The notes: a model not told the origin generated them from the letters alone. Counted from the stretch's first letter, positions 34,375-45,834 are shown. The stretch: DNA of 64,000 bases from Rhizophagus clarus (GCA_015698045.1 BLAL01000066.1:62001-126000), one strand, 5' to 3'. Translations and numbers: made by a program.

Positions 34375-35133
34375 TCAATTATTTCTACAAGCTCGGGTTG
34401 GATTCCTTCTAGGTTTCACCTTCTTATTGACAGATTTTTTATTCTCATTGTGAATCTTCCTTTTTATGATGATAGGTGGCATATTATCTGAATCAGATTC
34501 CCTGGGTTCCTCTATCGTATAAGCTTTTTCAGTTAAACTTGACTCAGATGAATCTGTTAGTTCTTTGCCAGTCTTGAGGCCAGTTTGCTTTTCTATGTAA
34601 GTTCCTATCCAGTCTACAGTTTGTTCTAACTTTTTAACCCTCTTTCTAAGCTCAGTTGAATCAGATTTGAATGACTCTGCCTCAGAATCAGAATTATCTG
34701 AACCCTTGCAAAATAGTACAAAATCGCTATAGATTTTTATCCCTTCTTTCTGTATATTAATTTTTGCATTACAAAGGTATAGCCATACTAATCCTAATAC
34801 AAGATCAGCACATGGCTTTTTGATAACCTCAAAATCATTAAAAATATTGTCACTACCAGATACTAGTCTATCTTTCCCCTTATATCAGAGGAATAAATTT
34901 AGACAATCTATAGTACCCAATGAGTTTATCACCTTTTTATTCTTATAATAATTACCATATTTTTTTCCAAGCCTATCGGCTAAACTTTTGCTAATTTTAT
35001 TTGCTCTGAATGATGTATCAATTAATGCCTTGACTGTGTAGTGCCTATGTCCTGTTTTCATTGCTTTCCTTCGCTCTTCTTGATATATTAGATCATCAGA
35101 AAAAGGCCATATTTTACATTTTATGTATGCCAT
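34375..35133 (-). pseudogene. Second retropepsin-like protein (DTS active site)
   Basis: About 252 codons with one in-frame TGA (just after CLNLFL, near 34885). The N-terminal half has VKALIDTSFRANKISKSLAD, aligning with the retropepsin pattern LIDTGSxxNxIS but with Ser for Gly. It is followed by DLVLGLVWLYLCNAKINIQK, the DLLLGMDWL-type second motif. The C-terminal half is an acidic/Ser-rich linker, a coiled-coil segment (ELRKRVKKLEQTVDWIGTYI) and a basic tail (IIIKRKIHNENKKSVNKKVK). Distinct from the Gag-linked protease at 31534-32606. Probably an aspartic-protease-fold protein, perhaps not catalytic. Confidence 0.65.
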
Positions 35134-35224
35134 TTCGAGTGTTATGTTTATAACTGAATATTATTACGTCAAAAAAAAAATAATATAATAATGTATATGA
35201 TCTGACTACACATCACTATCTAGC

Positions 35225-38200
35225 TTATTGCTGATAGCTAGATATATGTGATACACATTCGTTTTGATATTTTTCTGGGAGCTTGGCCCTTATAGCTCTT
35301 TTTTCGGCCTCTTCATGGAGGATACCATCTTTGACCATATTCTTATAGATTATATTGTGCCAATGATTATATGGTAAAGTAGTTATTCTATCTGATAGGA
35401 TCCAGCGCTTAGTATCTATGGAACAGAGTGCCTTTTTCTCAGACTCAACTAGAGATAATATGTGATCCTTTGATTGAATATCCACATTTTTGGCATAGAA
35501 TACTTCCTTACCAAAGAGACAGTCTCGATAGACTAGAGTCATGGGATCTGCTTCAGTTCGTACAACTAAGTCCCTAGTCTCTAGTTCCGATAATAATGAC
35601 CTATCTATCAGATCATCTAGCAAGGAGTCTTCTAGGGTTGGCATGTATGAATATGTAGCCATCTCACTCATACCCTTTTTGCTAACCCCCTTATGCTTAG
35701 ACTTTGTGGTCTTATCTACCAAGACATAGTGGTAAGATTTAGCTCTGATATGATAGGATTCTATGATTACATTACTAGGGATTTCATCTTTAAATTTGCC
35801 AACTGTTTGATCTCCATTAAGATTAAAGAGATCTGGACGCTCTGACATATTTTTATAGATATCTTCAGTCTCAACATAATATATGTTCGAATCTGTATCC
35901 ATATAGCCAAGCTTTGCTTTATCACCATATCTTTCTTTCACATATCCATACCAGAATTCGTACATGTGAAGCTTGCTAAGTCCCAAAACAGATGCTCCAA
36001 CAATGATGGGCTTATTGAGAATCACACTAGCCTTTCCCATATGTGCTCCTACCAGTGTATTTCCAAGCGGATATTCATACTTGAATCTTGGGCTACTGAC
36101 TTTCTTTAAGAAGGCCTTTTCATCTCGCTCATTATTCATCTTCATAAGCTTGACATCCTGGTATTTGCGAACATTCTCCATAGTCTTGCCATATACTGAT
36201 ACATTCATAAGTTTGAAGAAATCACTCAGGAATGTATTTCCAGCTTTTTTAGCCTTATTACGCTTCTCAGTATTAAAAGATATATATGGTTCAAGCCAGT
36301 TAGTCTGGTCGAAGAAGAGTATTTCTGAAACTTCATCTACAATTATATCTAATTTTACATAATATTGGAGCTCTTGGTAATGGATAACGTAATTCTTTCG
36401 TGATCCAAGATGGGGGACTAATTTTTCTGTGACAGAGAAGCGTCCACTATCTAATTATTCTACAAGTTTAGCATTATAAGGATATAACCAATCCTTTTCT
36501 ACAGCAATATTTTCCACAGCTGGAGGCAGGTCGCTTAAATAATCATGGGTTTTTAAAGGGAAGTGAGAGTTAATATTTAAGTAATATCCTCGTTTTGCAT
36601 CTGGCTTAATCTTAAGAGCCATGTCGAGGAGTTTCTTTTGCATAGCCAGGTTCTTGAGTAAATATCCCCTGCTGGTCCCCCATTTATAATTTCCAATAGG
36701 CAAATATTGGCTCATAGAATGTCCATAAAGATTTGTTGTGTCCACATATGAGATCCAGGATGTGGGTTTGGATGGATTATAGGCTTCTCCCATCTTAGGA
36801 TTATTGGCCTTAAAATAATATTGACAGGCCATAGATATACCACCACATTTAGCTTTTTCAGTAAAATCATGCATGGCCATATCTGTGAAAAGTTCGATCC
36901 TAACTCCTGTCATCTTAAGTATTGCATCCCAGGATAGTGATGGGGTAGAAACATAGTGATTGGGATCAAACTCATAATATTTCATAGACATTTTTCGAAA
37001 TTCTGTCCAGACATTTGCTAGACTAAGTACGTCAGTTTTAAGATAGAGGTCATGATACTCACCTAGATTTTGGCATTTGAATTCCTTCCATACTTTCTGG
37101 GCATGTTGGTAGTCACCTAGTGTTATCTTACCTTTAAGAGTACTATAAAATTCATGGTATAGGGGAAGCTCTGTTTCTAAAAACCTATCATGAGAATCTA
37201 TATAGTCATATAAATATACCCCCTTGCGATATACTAAAAATTTTTTGTAAGGCTGGCCAAGCTATTGTTCATGAACTGCTTGCTATCGATATATTTGAGC
37301 TGACCTACTTTCATAGACTTATATTACTCAAATGTCTCGGCTATAACCTTAATCTGATACGTGTTAACTGAGCGTCCTATAGATTCACAAACCAAGTGAG
37401 AGTCATAGCCTCTGAAGTTATGAAAGACTACTGGGATTGGGGTCTTCCAATTTTGTATCTGGAGTTTGAGATTGCAATCCCTATGAGCTGATCCACGAAA
37501 CTTACCTGTGATATGACAGTGATCCCAAACCTTATTAGCCTTAGCTTTTTCGCTGGCAATAGCTTTAGTTGCCTTATCAATAGTTGTTTGGATGCCATTA
37601 TATTCTGCTGACTCTTTTTTAAAGTTTTTTAGCTTTTCTTTAAGATAGGTTATTTTATCTTCTAAGCACTCTATTTCATTTGTATCTATATTGAACTTAC
37701 CTTTACAAATCCAATAGCTAATAGCTTCAGCAAATCTTTTCTTGTCTTCCTCAGTCTCAATTTGCTCATGCTTGATAGCTAGGACCTCATTGATTTTGAC
37801 CAATTCCTGATCGATTCTTTGAACAAATTTTTGGATGGTATTTTCTCCTCTGTATAGGAATGGACCCCATACATCTCCAGTGTCAATCCAGTGAACCAGG
37901 TAGCAGAAACTATTAGCCTTCTGTTCAGCTAGTTTTCGCATGCTTCCACCATATGCTTCATCACACTTCTTGTTGTCAGCCTCGAAATCAGCTATAATTA
38001 TACAAGGAGCATTGATCATTCGACCATAGTTTTTAAATTCCTCAAAATCATTAACTCCTTTCACTGGTATTGCAACTCTTTGAGGTGCATTTTCATGTAA
38101 TCCTGGACACCATTCTAAATGAAGTTCTATCTAGAGATTTTTCAGAGAGCCAACTTTGAAAGCATCTGTCACATAGATGCTTCTTTTCTTTATGCGCAGT

Positions 38201-39649
38201 ATCCCCATATACTAGTCTACTAGGATTTTTGATCCAGAGAAAGTGATTCTTTTGCCCATACTTGCCTTCCTCAGATTTAGTAATATCTGTAAGAGCTAAT
38301 AATTGGATCACTTGCTTTCTTTTAAAGTTCTTACTAGCAATTATAGGCTTTGGAGTGGCTGATTCTTCATTCCATCTCCAGACATTAATGGCTATATCAG
38401 GATTCATCTTCTCGATCTTATCAAATATATGTGGACAGATTGGAGTAGGCATTGGGATACCATTTAGCTTGACTGTATCTAAATATTGATGAAGACTTTT
38501 TGCCCTAAATATACGTCTTCCTAGATGATCTGTTTTGCCTGCTTTATCTGCAAAATAACAACCTAAAGCCCCTTGAAGACATTTTTCAGAAGGCCTATGC
38601 ATTTCTGGATCAATGAGATCTTGATTATCTGGATTGATTGTGCTCTTTTTATTAGCTAATTTCTCAGGAGTAGGGATGTAAGATCCTCCTGTTGCTCGTC
38701 AGTATGAATATGCCTCAATAGATATTTCAAGAATTTGTTCGAGGATATAACCAGGTCCTTTCTTTAATGTTTCCTCAATTTGCACATCTATTTTCCCAAT
38801 AGTTCTGGTTATATGCTCCTCTATATCCCCTTCTAAAAGAATTGCTCGCATATCTCCTCTATGATATTTCTCTACTTCTACTGGTTCGCTTGTATCATCT
38901 GGCTTTCTTTTAGTAATTGAATATAGGCACAATGCTACTATGGCTGATTTTATTTGATCTTTTTTACGAAGCTCTGTTTGAAGAACTTTCTTTATTTTTG
39001 GACGAATTAATCCTATAAGTTGAGGCATGTATGGCAATTTTTTATATTCTTCTGGCTTAGCTATTGGTTGAATAAAAGCATATGTTGGATTGTTATCAGG
39101 ATGGAGAATTTTGCCCACCCATTTGCTCATTAAAGAATGATTTCTATGTGGTCTTTCTGGATCTCTTCCAACTGGACATTCTTTAAAGATAATATCCTCT
39201 TGTGCAGATTCTTTTGAGATCATGTCTTGTTGTTCAACATCTCTATGAGCTTGAGTTGCTGGACCAGATTCTGCTTCAGGATCCTCTTCAGATTGATGGG
39301 ATATCTCAGCTTTCTTTTGCAGCTTACTAGAAGACTTTCTTTCAGCTTTGCGACCCATTAAATCAAACCATTCTGCATCTGTTTTTGGGATCTTTTTACT
39401 AATAATGCTTGGGTTATTTTTTATCTCAGGATTCGCTAGCCAATTAGCTAAATTCTCTATAGATAATTGTGTAGTTTCTTTTTGACTAGAAAATAGGACT
39501 ACATCTGATTTAGTAACAGAAACTGGCTCATTTATTCGATCTTCTTGAATATTTCTGGGTTTACATTTATGCTTCCTATTTAGATAATTTGTTCGATCAC
39601 GAAACTTTTTAAAATCATTTTTACCACAACAAGGACAAGGCGGAATCAT
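35225..39649 (-). pseudogene. Protein-primed family B DNA polymerase of Polinton
   Basis: About 1,470 codons of one gene in broken pieces. N terminus (39649): zinc-finger-like IPPCPCCGKNDFKKFRDRTN, then a long charged region; TGA at 38699 interrupts (EAYSY-stop-RATGGSYIPTP). Then NHFLWIKNPSRL and a CDRCFQSW ... HLEWC zinc finger split by a frameshift near 38120. Exonuclease motifs: IIADFEAD (Exo I), FHNFRGYDSHL (Exo II), YLKTDVLSLA (Exo III). A DHCHITGKFRGSAHRDCNL zinc/HNH-like insert precedes Exo II. Polymerase motifs: SWISYVDTTNLYGHSM (A), KLMNVSVYGKTMENVR (B), LGYMDTDSNIYY (C, the DTD catalytic pair), and AKSYHY. Further lesions: TAA at 37321, a frameshift near 37210-37270, and TAA near 36452. 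Such enzymes copy linear DNA from a protein primer. Confidence 0.88.
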
Positions 39650-39770
39650 TTTAATTATATGAGTATATATTCAGTTGTTTGTATTAATAGTACGAAAAAC
39701 TTTTATTAAAAAATAATTATTTATTCAGGGTATACGACTATATATATTCTAATTTTTTTAAACTCCAGAG

Positions 39771-40920
39771 GTGCAACTCCAGTGCTTGTATTAATATTAT
39801 GAAAACTTTTATTTAAAATAAAATATTTATTTCTTACTACCATGATAGGCGAATATTACTGCAACTATTTACTTAGAACTGGAGGTGTCTGTGGGCGTAC
39901 CTGCCGTCAGTCTGAAGGGTGCTATGAATATTGGAAAGCTAGGAAGCGTTTTCCTTGTAGTGTATATGGCAAGCCAACTAGCTCTAAACCTGGTCTTTGT
40001 AGAAAATATGCTAGCGGATATTATGTAACCCAATATATTAATAGGCTTCGAGATAGAGCCTTGGGTACATATCAGGAAGTATAATAGTCCAACCTTCTTT
40101 GTATACATGCTCTGCTTCACATCTTCGATGCTCCGCAGAGTTCTTAAACCTATTTTGTGTACATGCTCTGCTCTGCATCTTCGATGCTCCGCAGAGTTTC
40201 TATGTACACTATTTGATATAATTTAAAGGTAAAACTTAGCCAGGTGAATTTTTTTTTACACCTATGGGTAAGACTTATCTTGGTGAATTTTTTTTTTACA
40301 CCTAACCCGAATTTTTTTCTTAATGCTTATTTGAAAGAATTGGCTTCAGAATGGCTTCCTGCATATCAAAAATAATAGTATACTAAAATATGGTTAATAT
40401 TCTTTTAACTTTATTTTTGAATACAAAAAAAATTTGCACCTAAGACATGCTTAGATGTAAATTTTTTATTTTGTTTACGCTCATAAATCAGCTTTAGAAT
40501 TAATTCTAGGATAACATAAAATCTGATATGCAAAATGGGCTTGCATTTACGGCTTGCGAGCACGCTCAGACACTTTAGTCCTCGGTGCTCTTGGCCTTTT
40601 CTAAACTCAAGCAATATAGCATACTTTTTTCATTATATTATTTGAGATTAAAAATCGGCCAGTGTGTTAACAAAGATGGTGATTTTCTTTAACTTGAAAA
40701 CTAAAAATTTGGGTAAGAAGATATGTCAACAAAATTTATGCTCCAACCTGATTTAAATCTTAAATTCAATATCGTATTTCGATATATTTCCTGGTCTTGC
40801 AAATAAATTTGGGGTTTAAAAAGAATTACATAAATTTTGTATATCAGAAAATAAGCCAGGAGGGCTTACACTATTTTATACCTATTTAAAAATCTGACCT
40901 CAGAAACCCCGTTTTGTCTT
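39771..40920 (-). repeat. Polinton right terminal inverted repeat
   Basis: Inverted match of 22940-24090 over its full length, with scattered substitutions, many of them C/T or G/A. Inner end at GTGCAACTCC (39771), outer end GTTTTGTCTT (40920). Confidence 0.9.
39842..40084 (+). CDS. Cys-rich small protein, right-repeat copy
   Basis: An 80-residue open frame: MIGEYYCNYLLRTGGVC, then RTCRQSEGCYEYWKARK, then FPCSVYGKPTSSKPGLCRKY, then GYYVTQYINRLRDRAL. Cysteine spacing suggests a zinc-binding fold; two likely ligands are Tyr here but Cys and His in the left copy. Being inside the terminal repeat, it is present twice per element and transcribed inward from each end. Role unknown; a terminal-protein, DNA-binding or regulatory function is possible but unproven. 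Confidence 0.65.
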   Translation: MIGEYYCNYLLRTGGVCGRTCRQSEGCYEYWKARKRFPCSVYGKPTSSKPGLCRKYASGYYVTQYINRLRDRALGTYQEV

Positions 40921-41305
40921 ATATCCAATCAGAATTTTTAGCATTAATAATTCAATTTTTAACTTAATAAGTAATTATTAATTAAAAAAGATTCAAAATA
41001 ATTTTTAAGTTCTATCACTACATTTATCGCTCTTTTCAAATTAGTGCGCCCACCCTGATTGTGTAACCATATGAAAATCTAATTAAATTTCCCAATTTTT
41101 GCGATTTTCAAATGAACTCTTCCAATAAATTTTTATGCCATCTCTGATTTCTAATGCTTTTTTAGTGATTTCATAAAGCTTCTATAGTAAAATACGCGTC
41201 TACCAAGTTTCAAGTATATTACTTACTAAATATTAACTGATTTTCAAATTATAAAGTTATTTGTTTCTTGAAGATTTTCTTCTAAATATTTTTTTATCGG
41301 TTATT

Positions 41306-42500
41306 ATGACTAAAACTTTAGTTGAGAATCTCAAATAGCGCATTATACTTTTACATAATGATGGATATTCAAAAAGACAAATAGCTAATCTACTTTATAT
41401 TGGAGAAACGTTAGTTAAGAAAGTTATTCATATATATGCAAAGTGGGGGTTGTGTAGTAAATCTGTGGAAACTTACACCAGGAAGAAAAAAAGTTTTTAG
41501 TAGAAGTGATATGAATGTAAGTATAATTTGAAATTGTAAATTTGACCAAATACTTGTTTGATAGACAAATTTATATTATAATTTGTAAATATTAGGTGTT
41601 GCGTGATATTGTTCATGAACATGTTAATTATTATCTTGATGAATATATTGAAGAAATACAGGCATGAACTAGAAAATATGTTTCTGTTTCAACTTTATGG
41701 AGATCATTGGCTTATTGTGGTATTACACGTAAAAAGGTATAATATTATATATAAAAAGATAATTTTTTAGTTTTTTTTAAAAAAAAATTAGCAAGATAAT
41801 AATAACTATTCAATTCATTATTATATAGTTACATAAAACTGCTTCAGAAAGAAATGAATTGCCAAGAGGTGTATTTATTGCATTTATAGGTCGCTATAGA
41901 ATTGATCAATTGGTATTTATGGATGAATCATCGAAAGATGAATGTACTTCAACATGTTTTTATGGCTATTCTGAAATCAATTCAAAAACAATAAAAAAGG
42001 TGATTTTCATTTGAGGCAAAAGGTATACTCTTTTACCTGCATTAACAAAAATAGGTATAATTGCTGTAGATATTATGGAGGGCAGTTGTACAAAGCAAAG
42101 GTTTAAGGAATTTGTCGTATCTCAAGTAATATGTATACTATTAATTATATTATAACAACTAATTATACTATTTACTAATCAAATTAATTTATAGTTGTCC
42201 CAAATAAATCCATTTCCATCTACAAATAGTATTTTAGTTCTTGACAATGCTAAGATATATCACGATTAAGAACTTCTTGAATATTTAGATGCATTTGAAG
42301 TAAAAGTTAAATTTTTACCTCCTTATTCACCAGATTTAAATCCTATAGAAACTGCTTTTTCTACAATCAAACAATTTTTACGAAGAAATAGATATTTTAT
42401 AGATACTAGTTATAATCCTATTTATCCTTTACTTGTAGCTTGTTTTCAAATTACTCCTCAAATGGCAAAGAGTTATTTTAGAGAATCGGGATATTTTTAA
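41306..42500 (+). pseudogene. Tc1/mariner-type transposase, broken
   Basis: DDE transposase of the IS630/Tc1/mariner group, which cuts and pastes DNA at TA sites. Starts MTKTLVENLK (stop) and an HTH-like GYSKRQIANLLYIGETLVKK. Further blocks: LWRSLAYCGITRKK, then an intron-like gap, then QLVFMDESSKDECTS (first Asp), VLDNAKIYHD (second Asp), and FLPPYSPDLNPIETAFSTIK (third catalytic residue, Glu). Ends RESGYF and TAA at 42498. Gaps near 41740-41830 and 42130-42195 have GT...AG ends, so introns are likely. At least three in-frame stops. It lies immediately outside the Polinton right end. Confidence 0.85.
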
Positions 42501-43335
42501 ATGAATAAAATATTAATTTTATAATAAATAAAATTAAAATTTTATATTATAACCAAAATTCAATTTCAATTTATTAACAAAATTTGTAAATTTATACATT
42601 ATATTGTAATAAAATAATACAATTATTTATATTTTTTAGCAGCATCTCTAATGGTTTCAATATCTCCAATAGTTGTCACTTCACAAGCTTCAAATTGCGT
42701 ATCATTCAATTTGTATAAATATTTAACTCTAACACTTTGCTTTTCAAATCCTTCCAGAAATTTAATGTAATAATCACCTGTTTCTTCAGCTAAAGATGTG
42801 TCCGCAATACCCTAATTGCGGATTAATTGCGATTTGCGATATTGCAGAACATTGCGGATTTTGAAGAATAATTATTCGCAAATCCGCAATCGCAAATAAT
42901 CCGCAAATCCGCAAATAATCCGCAAATAATCCGAATAATCTCAAAAATTATGATTGACTGTAGATCATCTTCACATGATCATTTTTTTTTGTAAAATATT
43001 CCCACCGAAGCGAAAAAAAAATTTTCTCACCAGAATACGGGAATATTATTTCCAAAATCCAATTAAAATAATAATAATATATCAGATTATTCAGCCATAA
43101 TCAATACATTATTTTAACAATTATATATATTATTGTATCAAAACTCATTCTATCAAACGTATCACAATATGCAATTACATATCAAAACAATCGCGTTATC
43201 AAATGTTATTATTTGATCAATTAAATAAATATCAGTTTTTACAGTTTTTAGTACCCCAATTGCTTTCTTCCCTCTTTATTTTAAAAATAAAAAATAAAGT
43301 ATCAGCTTTTAAAATATTGAATAAATATATTAGAA

Positions 43336-43575
43336 ATGTCAAAAACACCCTGTTCAGTTCTCAATTCAAAAATTCGCGGGAAAAAAGTTTATTTACCCGA
43401 TGACGATGAAAGCTTAATTTCAACAGCACTTTCTCTTGTTTGGACAAAGACGGATAAAAAAATTGATTCGTGTACTTTTGAGCAAGATAGAGTAAGAATG
43501 TCATATAAAAAAAATGAAGGTCGTATATATTATGATCTGGAGGAATCGTTGTCAAATTTTACATTTATTGATAAG
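43336..43575 (+). CDS. Exon-like frame carried by the 1.45-kb element
   Basis: Eighty open codons (start MSKTPCSVLNSKIRGKKVYL, then TALSLVWTKTDKKIDSCTF, ending NFTFIDK) followed by GTATAT, a plausible splice donor. Amino acid composition looks like a real protein rather than repeat translation, so it may be a captured gene fragment or the first exon of an element gene whose later part is the minisatellite. Not recognised. Confidence 0.4.
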
Positions 43576-43634
43576 GTATATGATAATTTTGTCCCCCTTC
43601 CCCTTTATTTTGTTTCTGTCTATTTTTCAGTTTT

Positions 43635-44037
43635 GGACAACTTTGTCCACTTTTTTTCGTCTCTGGACAACTTTGTCCACTTTTTTTTTCGACTTTGTCC
43701 TTTTTTTTTCGTCTCTGGACAACTTTGTCCATTTTTACTTCACTTTTTTTTTCGTCTGGACAACTTTGTCCACTTTTTTTTTGCTTTTTTTTTCGTCTGA
43801 ACAACTTTGTCCACTTTTTTTTCACTTTTTTTTCATCTGGACAACTTTGTCCACTTTTTTTTTGCTTTTTTTTTTCGTCTGGACAACTTTGTCCACTTTT
43901 TTTTTCACTTTTTTTTCCGTCTCCGGACAATTTTGTCCATTTTGTAAACTTATGAATCATGTTAATTTAATCTTCGCAATTAAATATAACCAAATTTATT
44001 TATATACTAAAAGTGGACAATTTTGTCCACTTATTCG
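43635..44037. repeat. GGACAA..TTTGTCC palindromic minisatellite
   Basis: About nine to ten copies of GGACAACTTTGTCC (or TTTTGTCC), an imperfect palindrome, spaced 25-45 bp and separated by T-rich linkers with CGTCT (for example 43635, 43665, 43717, 43758, 43839, 43880, 43925 and 44016). Translations of this block on either strand are artefacts. Confidence 0.85.
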
Positions 44038-44218
44038 CAAATTTGCGATAATGTAAATTATTTGCAGATTTGCAGATTATTTGTGATACTATACGGATTT
44101 GTGGATTATTTGCGGGTTTGCGGATTTGCGGGTTATTTGCGGTACTATAAATTATTTGCGGGTTTGCGGATTATTTGCGGATTTGTGGATTATTTGCGGG
44201 TTTGCGAATTACTAAGCG

Positions 44219-44266
44219 CAATTGATTTCTAAAACCCGCAATATTGCGGATTTTGGAAATCAATTG
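44219..44266. repeat. 48-bp near-perfect palindrome at element end
   Basis: Centre between 44242 and 44243; arms of 24 bp with only two mismatches (35/50 and 30/55). It spans the right end of the 1.45-kb element and 16 bp of the flanking gene. Confidence 0.85.
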
Positions 44267-44499
44267 AGGACCCATCTTTATCTTCAGCTTCATCTAATTG
44301 TTATAAAAATTCAATCATTGATGGTAAAGATTGATGAGTTACTAGAGTTGTTTGTAACAATGATTGTAATGGGGATTGTTATGATATTTGTTGTTGAAGA
44401 AGTTGAGGCGCAACTAATGCCTGAAATAAATTGGAAAAAAAAGGACTAATTGAATTTTGTAAATCATTAGAAACTTGAGGTAAAGTGTGTTAAGACCTG

Positions 44500-45000
44500 T
44501 TTTTGGTATATGCTGTTGGCGTAATAATCACGTGACATTATGGCAAAGTATATAGAGCCGCCTAAGCCAAAGCCATCATAGCCTATTATTTTTGATATTT
44601 CTGATTTATTTGATATATCAGTTTTATTTGATTTATTTGATTTATTTGATTTAATTGATTTATTTTATTTATTTGATTTATTAGTTTTATTTGATATATT
44701 AGATTTATTTGTTATATTTTTAAATATATTTTATTTTGTATAAATATTCTGAAATTTCTTTTTAGTTGAAAAACATCGGAGAGTGTAATAACAAAGTTAT
44801 AATAACAAGTTCATATAATTAATAAATAAACTCTTTTACCTTATAAACGAACTGTCCCTTTGTGAATAGTGTGTCTTGTTGATTGGACTTGAGACATATC
44901 TATTGCATCCCTGTCTCCAAGTCATAGTTACCTGATCGATGAACTAACCAGAGTAACAATGCAAATAAAGGATGGGTTGGTGGATCTTTAACTGATGCAA
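44500..45000. other. Gene interior with TTTATTTGA microsatellite
   Basis: 44600-44720 is a run of TTTATTTGA/TTTATTTGATTT units. 44880-45003 is the exon LASVKDPPTHPLF of the minus-strand pseudogene. The part between is AT-rich, probably intron or a further insertion. Confidence 0.45.
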
Positions 45001-45834
45001 GTCTGTTAAGTTAAAATATTTAGATCATCAGAAAATTGTTTCAGGGATATATAATGATAATTATTACTTTATCGATAATTATCGTGTTTATAAATTGATG
45101 ATTGACACAATGTGATAATTTTTGATAATTATTTCACAATTATATAACGATTTTTATCTTTTCTAAAATAATCATACTGATAATTTATGATTTGATAATT
45201 ATCAAAAATATTCTTAAAGCTAATTATCGATATTGATAATTATCAAAAATAATTACAGGTTAATTAGTAATAATTTATGATATTGATAATTATCAAAATA
45301 ATTTCAATGTTAATTGTCGATATTAATATGAATGATCTAGAATTGTGATATTCCAAATTAGTGCCTAAATGAGTTGAATCAACCTGGGTCAATTTGTGAG
45401 TTGAGTCGATTCAAGTCAAGTTTGGGATTTAAGTTGATTCTGAGTTTATATTGTGTGAAGTGTGATATATAAATTTTGTAAAAGAAAAAATCCATGATCT
45501 TCCTAATGGAATTAAAAAATGTTTCGCAACATCTTTATTAACATTAACTAAAAAATGTTGTGAAAAACGTTTTTTTTATATGTAAATTATTAAATAAAAA
45601 TGTTTTGCAATGGGTTTAATTAATACTATTAAAAAATGTAGCAAAAATGCTTTTTTTATGTGTAATGAAATGTTTTGCAATGTTTTTAATTAATACTTTC
45701 AAAAACGTTGCAAAAAACGTCCAGCTGACAATATAACCATTCTTTTTAGTCTACATAATCAACATTTTTAAAATAACTAACTTAATGTTGATCTGCAGTT
45801 CGATCATTTACTGTTAAAGTTTAAACTTAAACTT

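Larger units (their letters stand above)
22940..40920. mobile_element. Polinton/Maverick-like element, about 18 kb, decayed
   Basis: Bounded by inverted repeats of about 1.15 kb (22940-24090 and 39771-40920) whose ends read AGGACAAAAC and, on the other strand, AAGACAAAAC. Inside are a protein-primed family B DNA polymerase and an rve integrase, the two hallmark genes of Polintons/Mavericks, plus a Gag-like gene, two retropepsin-like genes and small proteins. I do not see the packaging ATPase, adenovirus-type protease or jelly-roll capsid proteins of typical Polintons. Two smaller transposons are nested in the Gag gene. Polymerase, integrase and Gag carry several stops, so the copy is dead. 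Flanks share ATAT at the ends but a clean 6-bp target duplication is not seen; the right flank may have been lost. Confidence 0.85.
42801..44250. mobile_element. 1.45-kb repeat-rich element inside SAM-like exon
   Basis: Ends TCCGCAATA (42801-42809) and TATTGCGGA (44242-44250) form a 9-bp inverted repeat. Both sides are packed with subterminal motifs such as AATCCGCAAAT and GCGGATTATTTGCGG. Removing 42801-44250 joins SSIDFQ to NTSLAEETGDYY in frame on the minus strand. No clear target duplication. The interior carries a short exon-like frame and a palindromic minisatellite. No transposase. Confidence 0.65.

Noticed and set aside
43514-44056. Long open frames rich in Phe/Leu or Lys/Ser across 43.5-44.0 kb
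   Set aside because: They are translations of the GGACAA..TTTGTCC minisatellite and T-rich linkers on both strands; open only because the repeat lacks stops.
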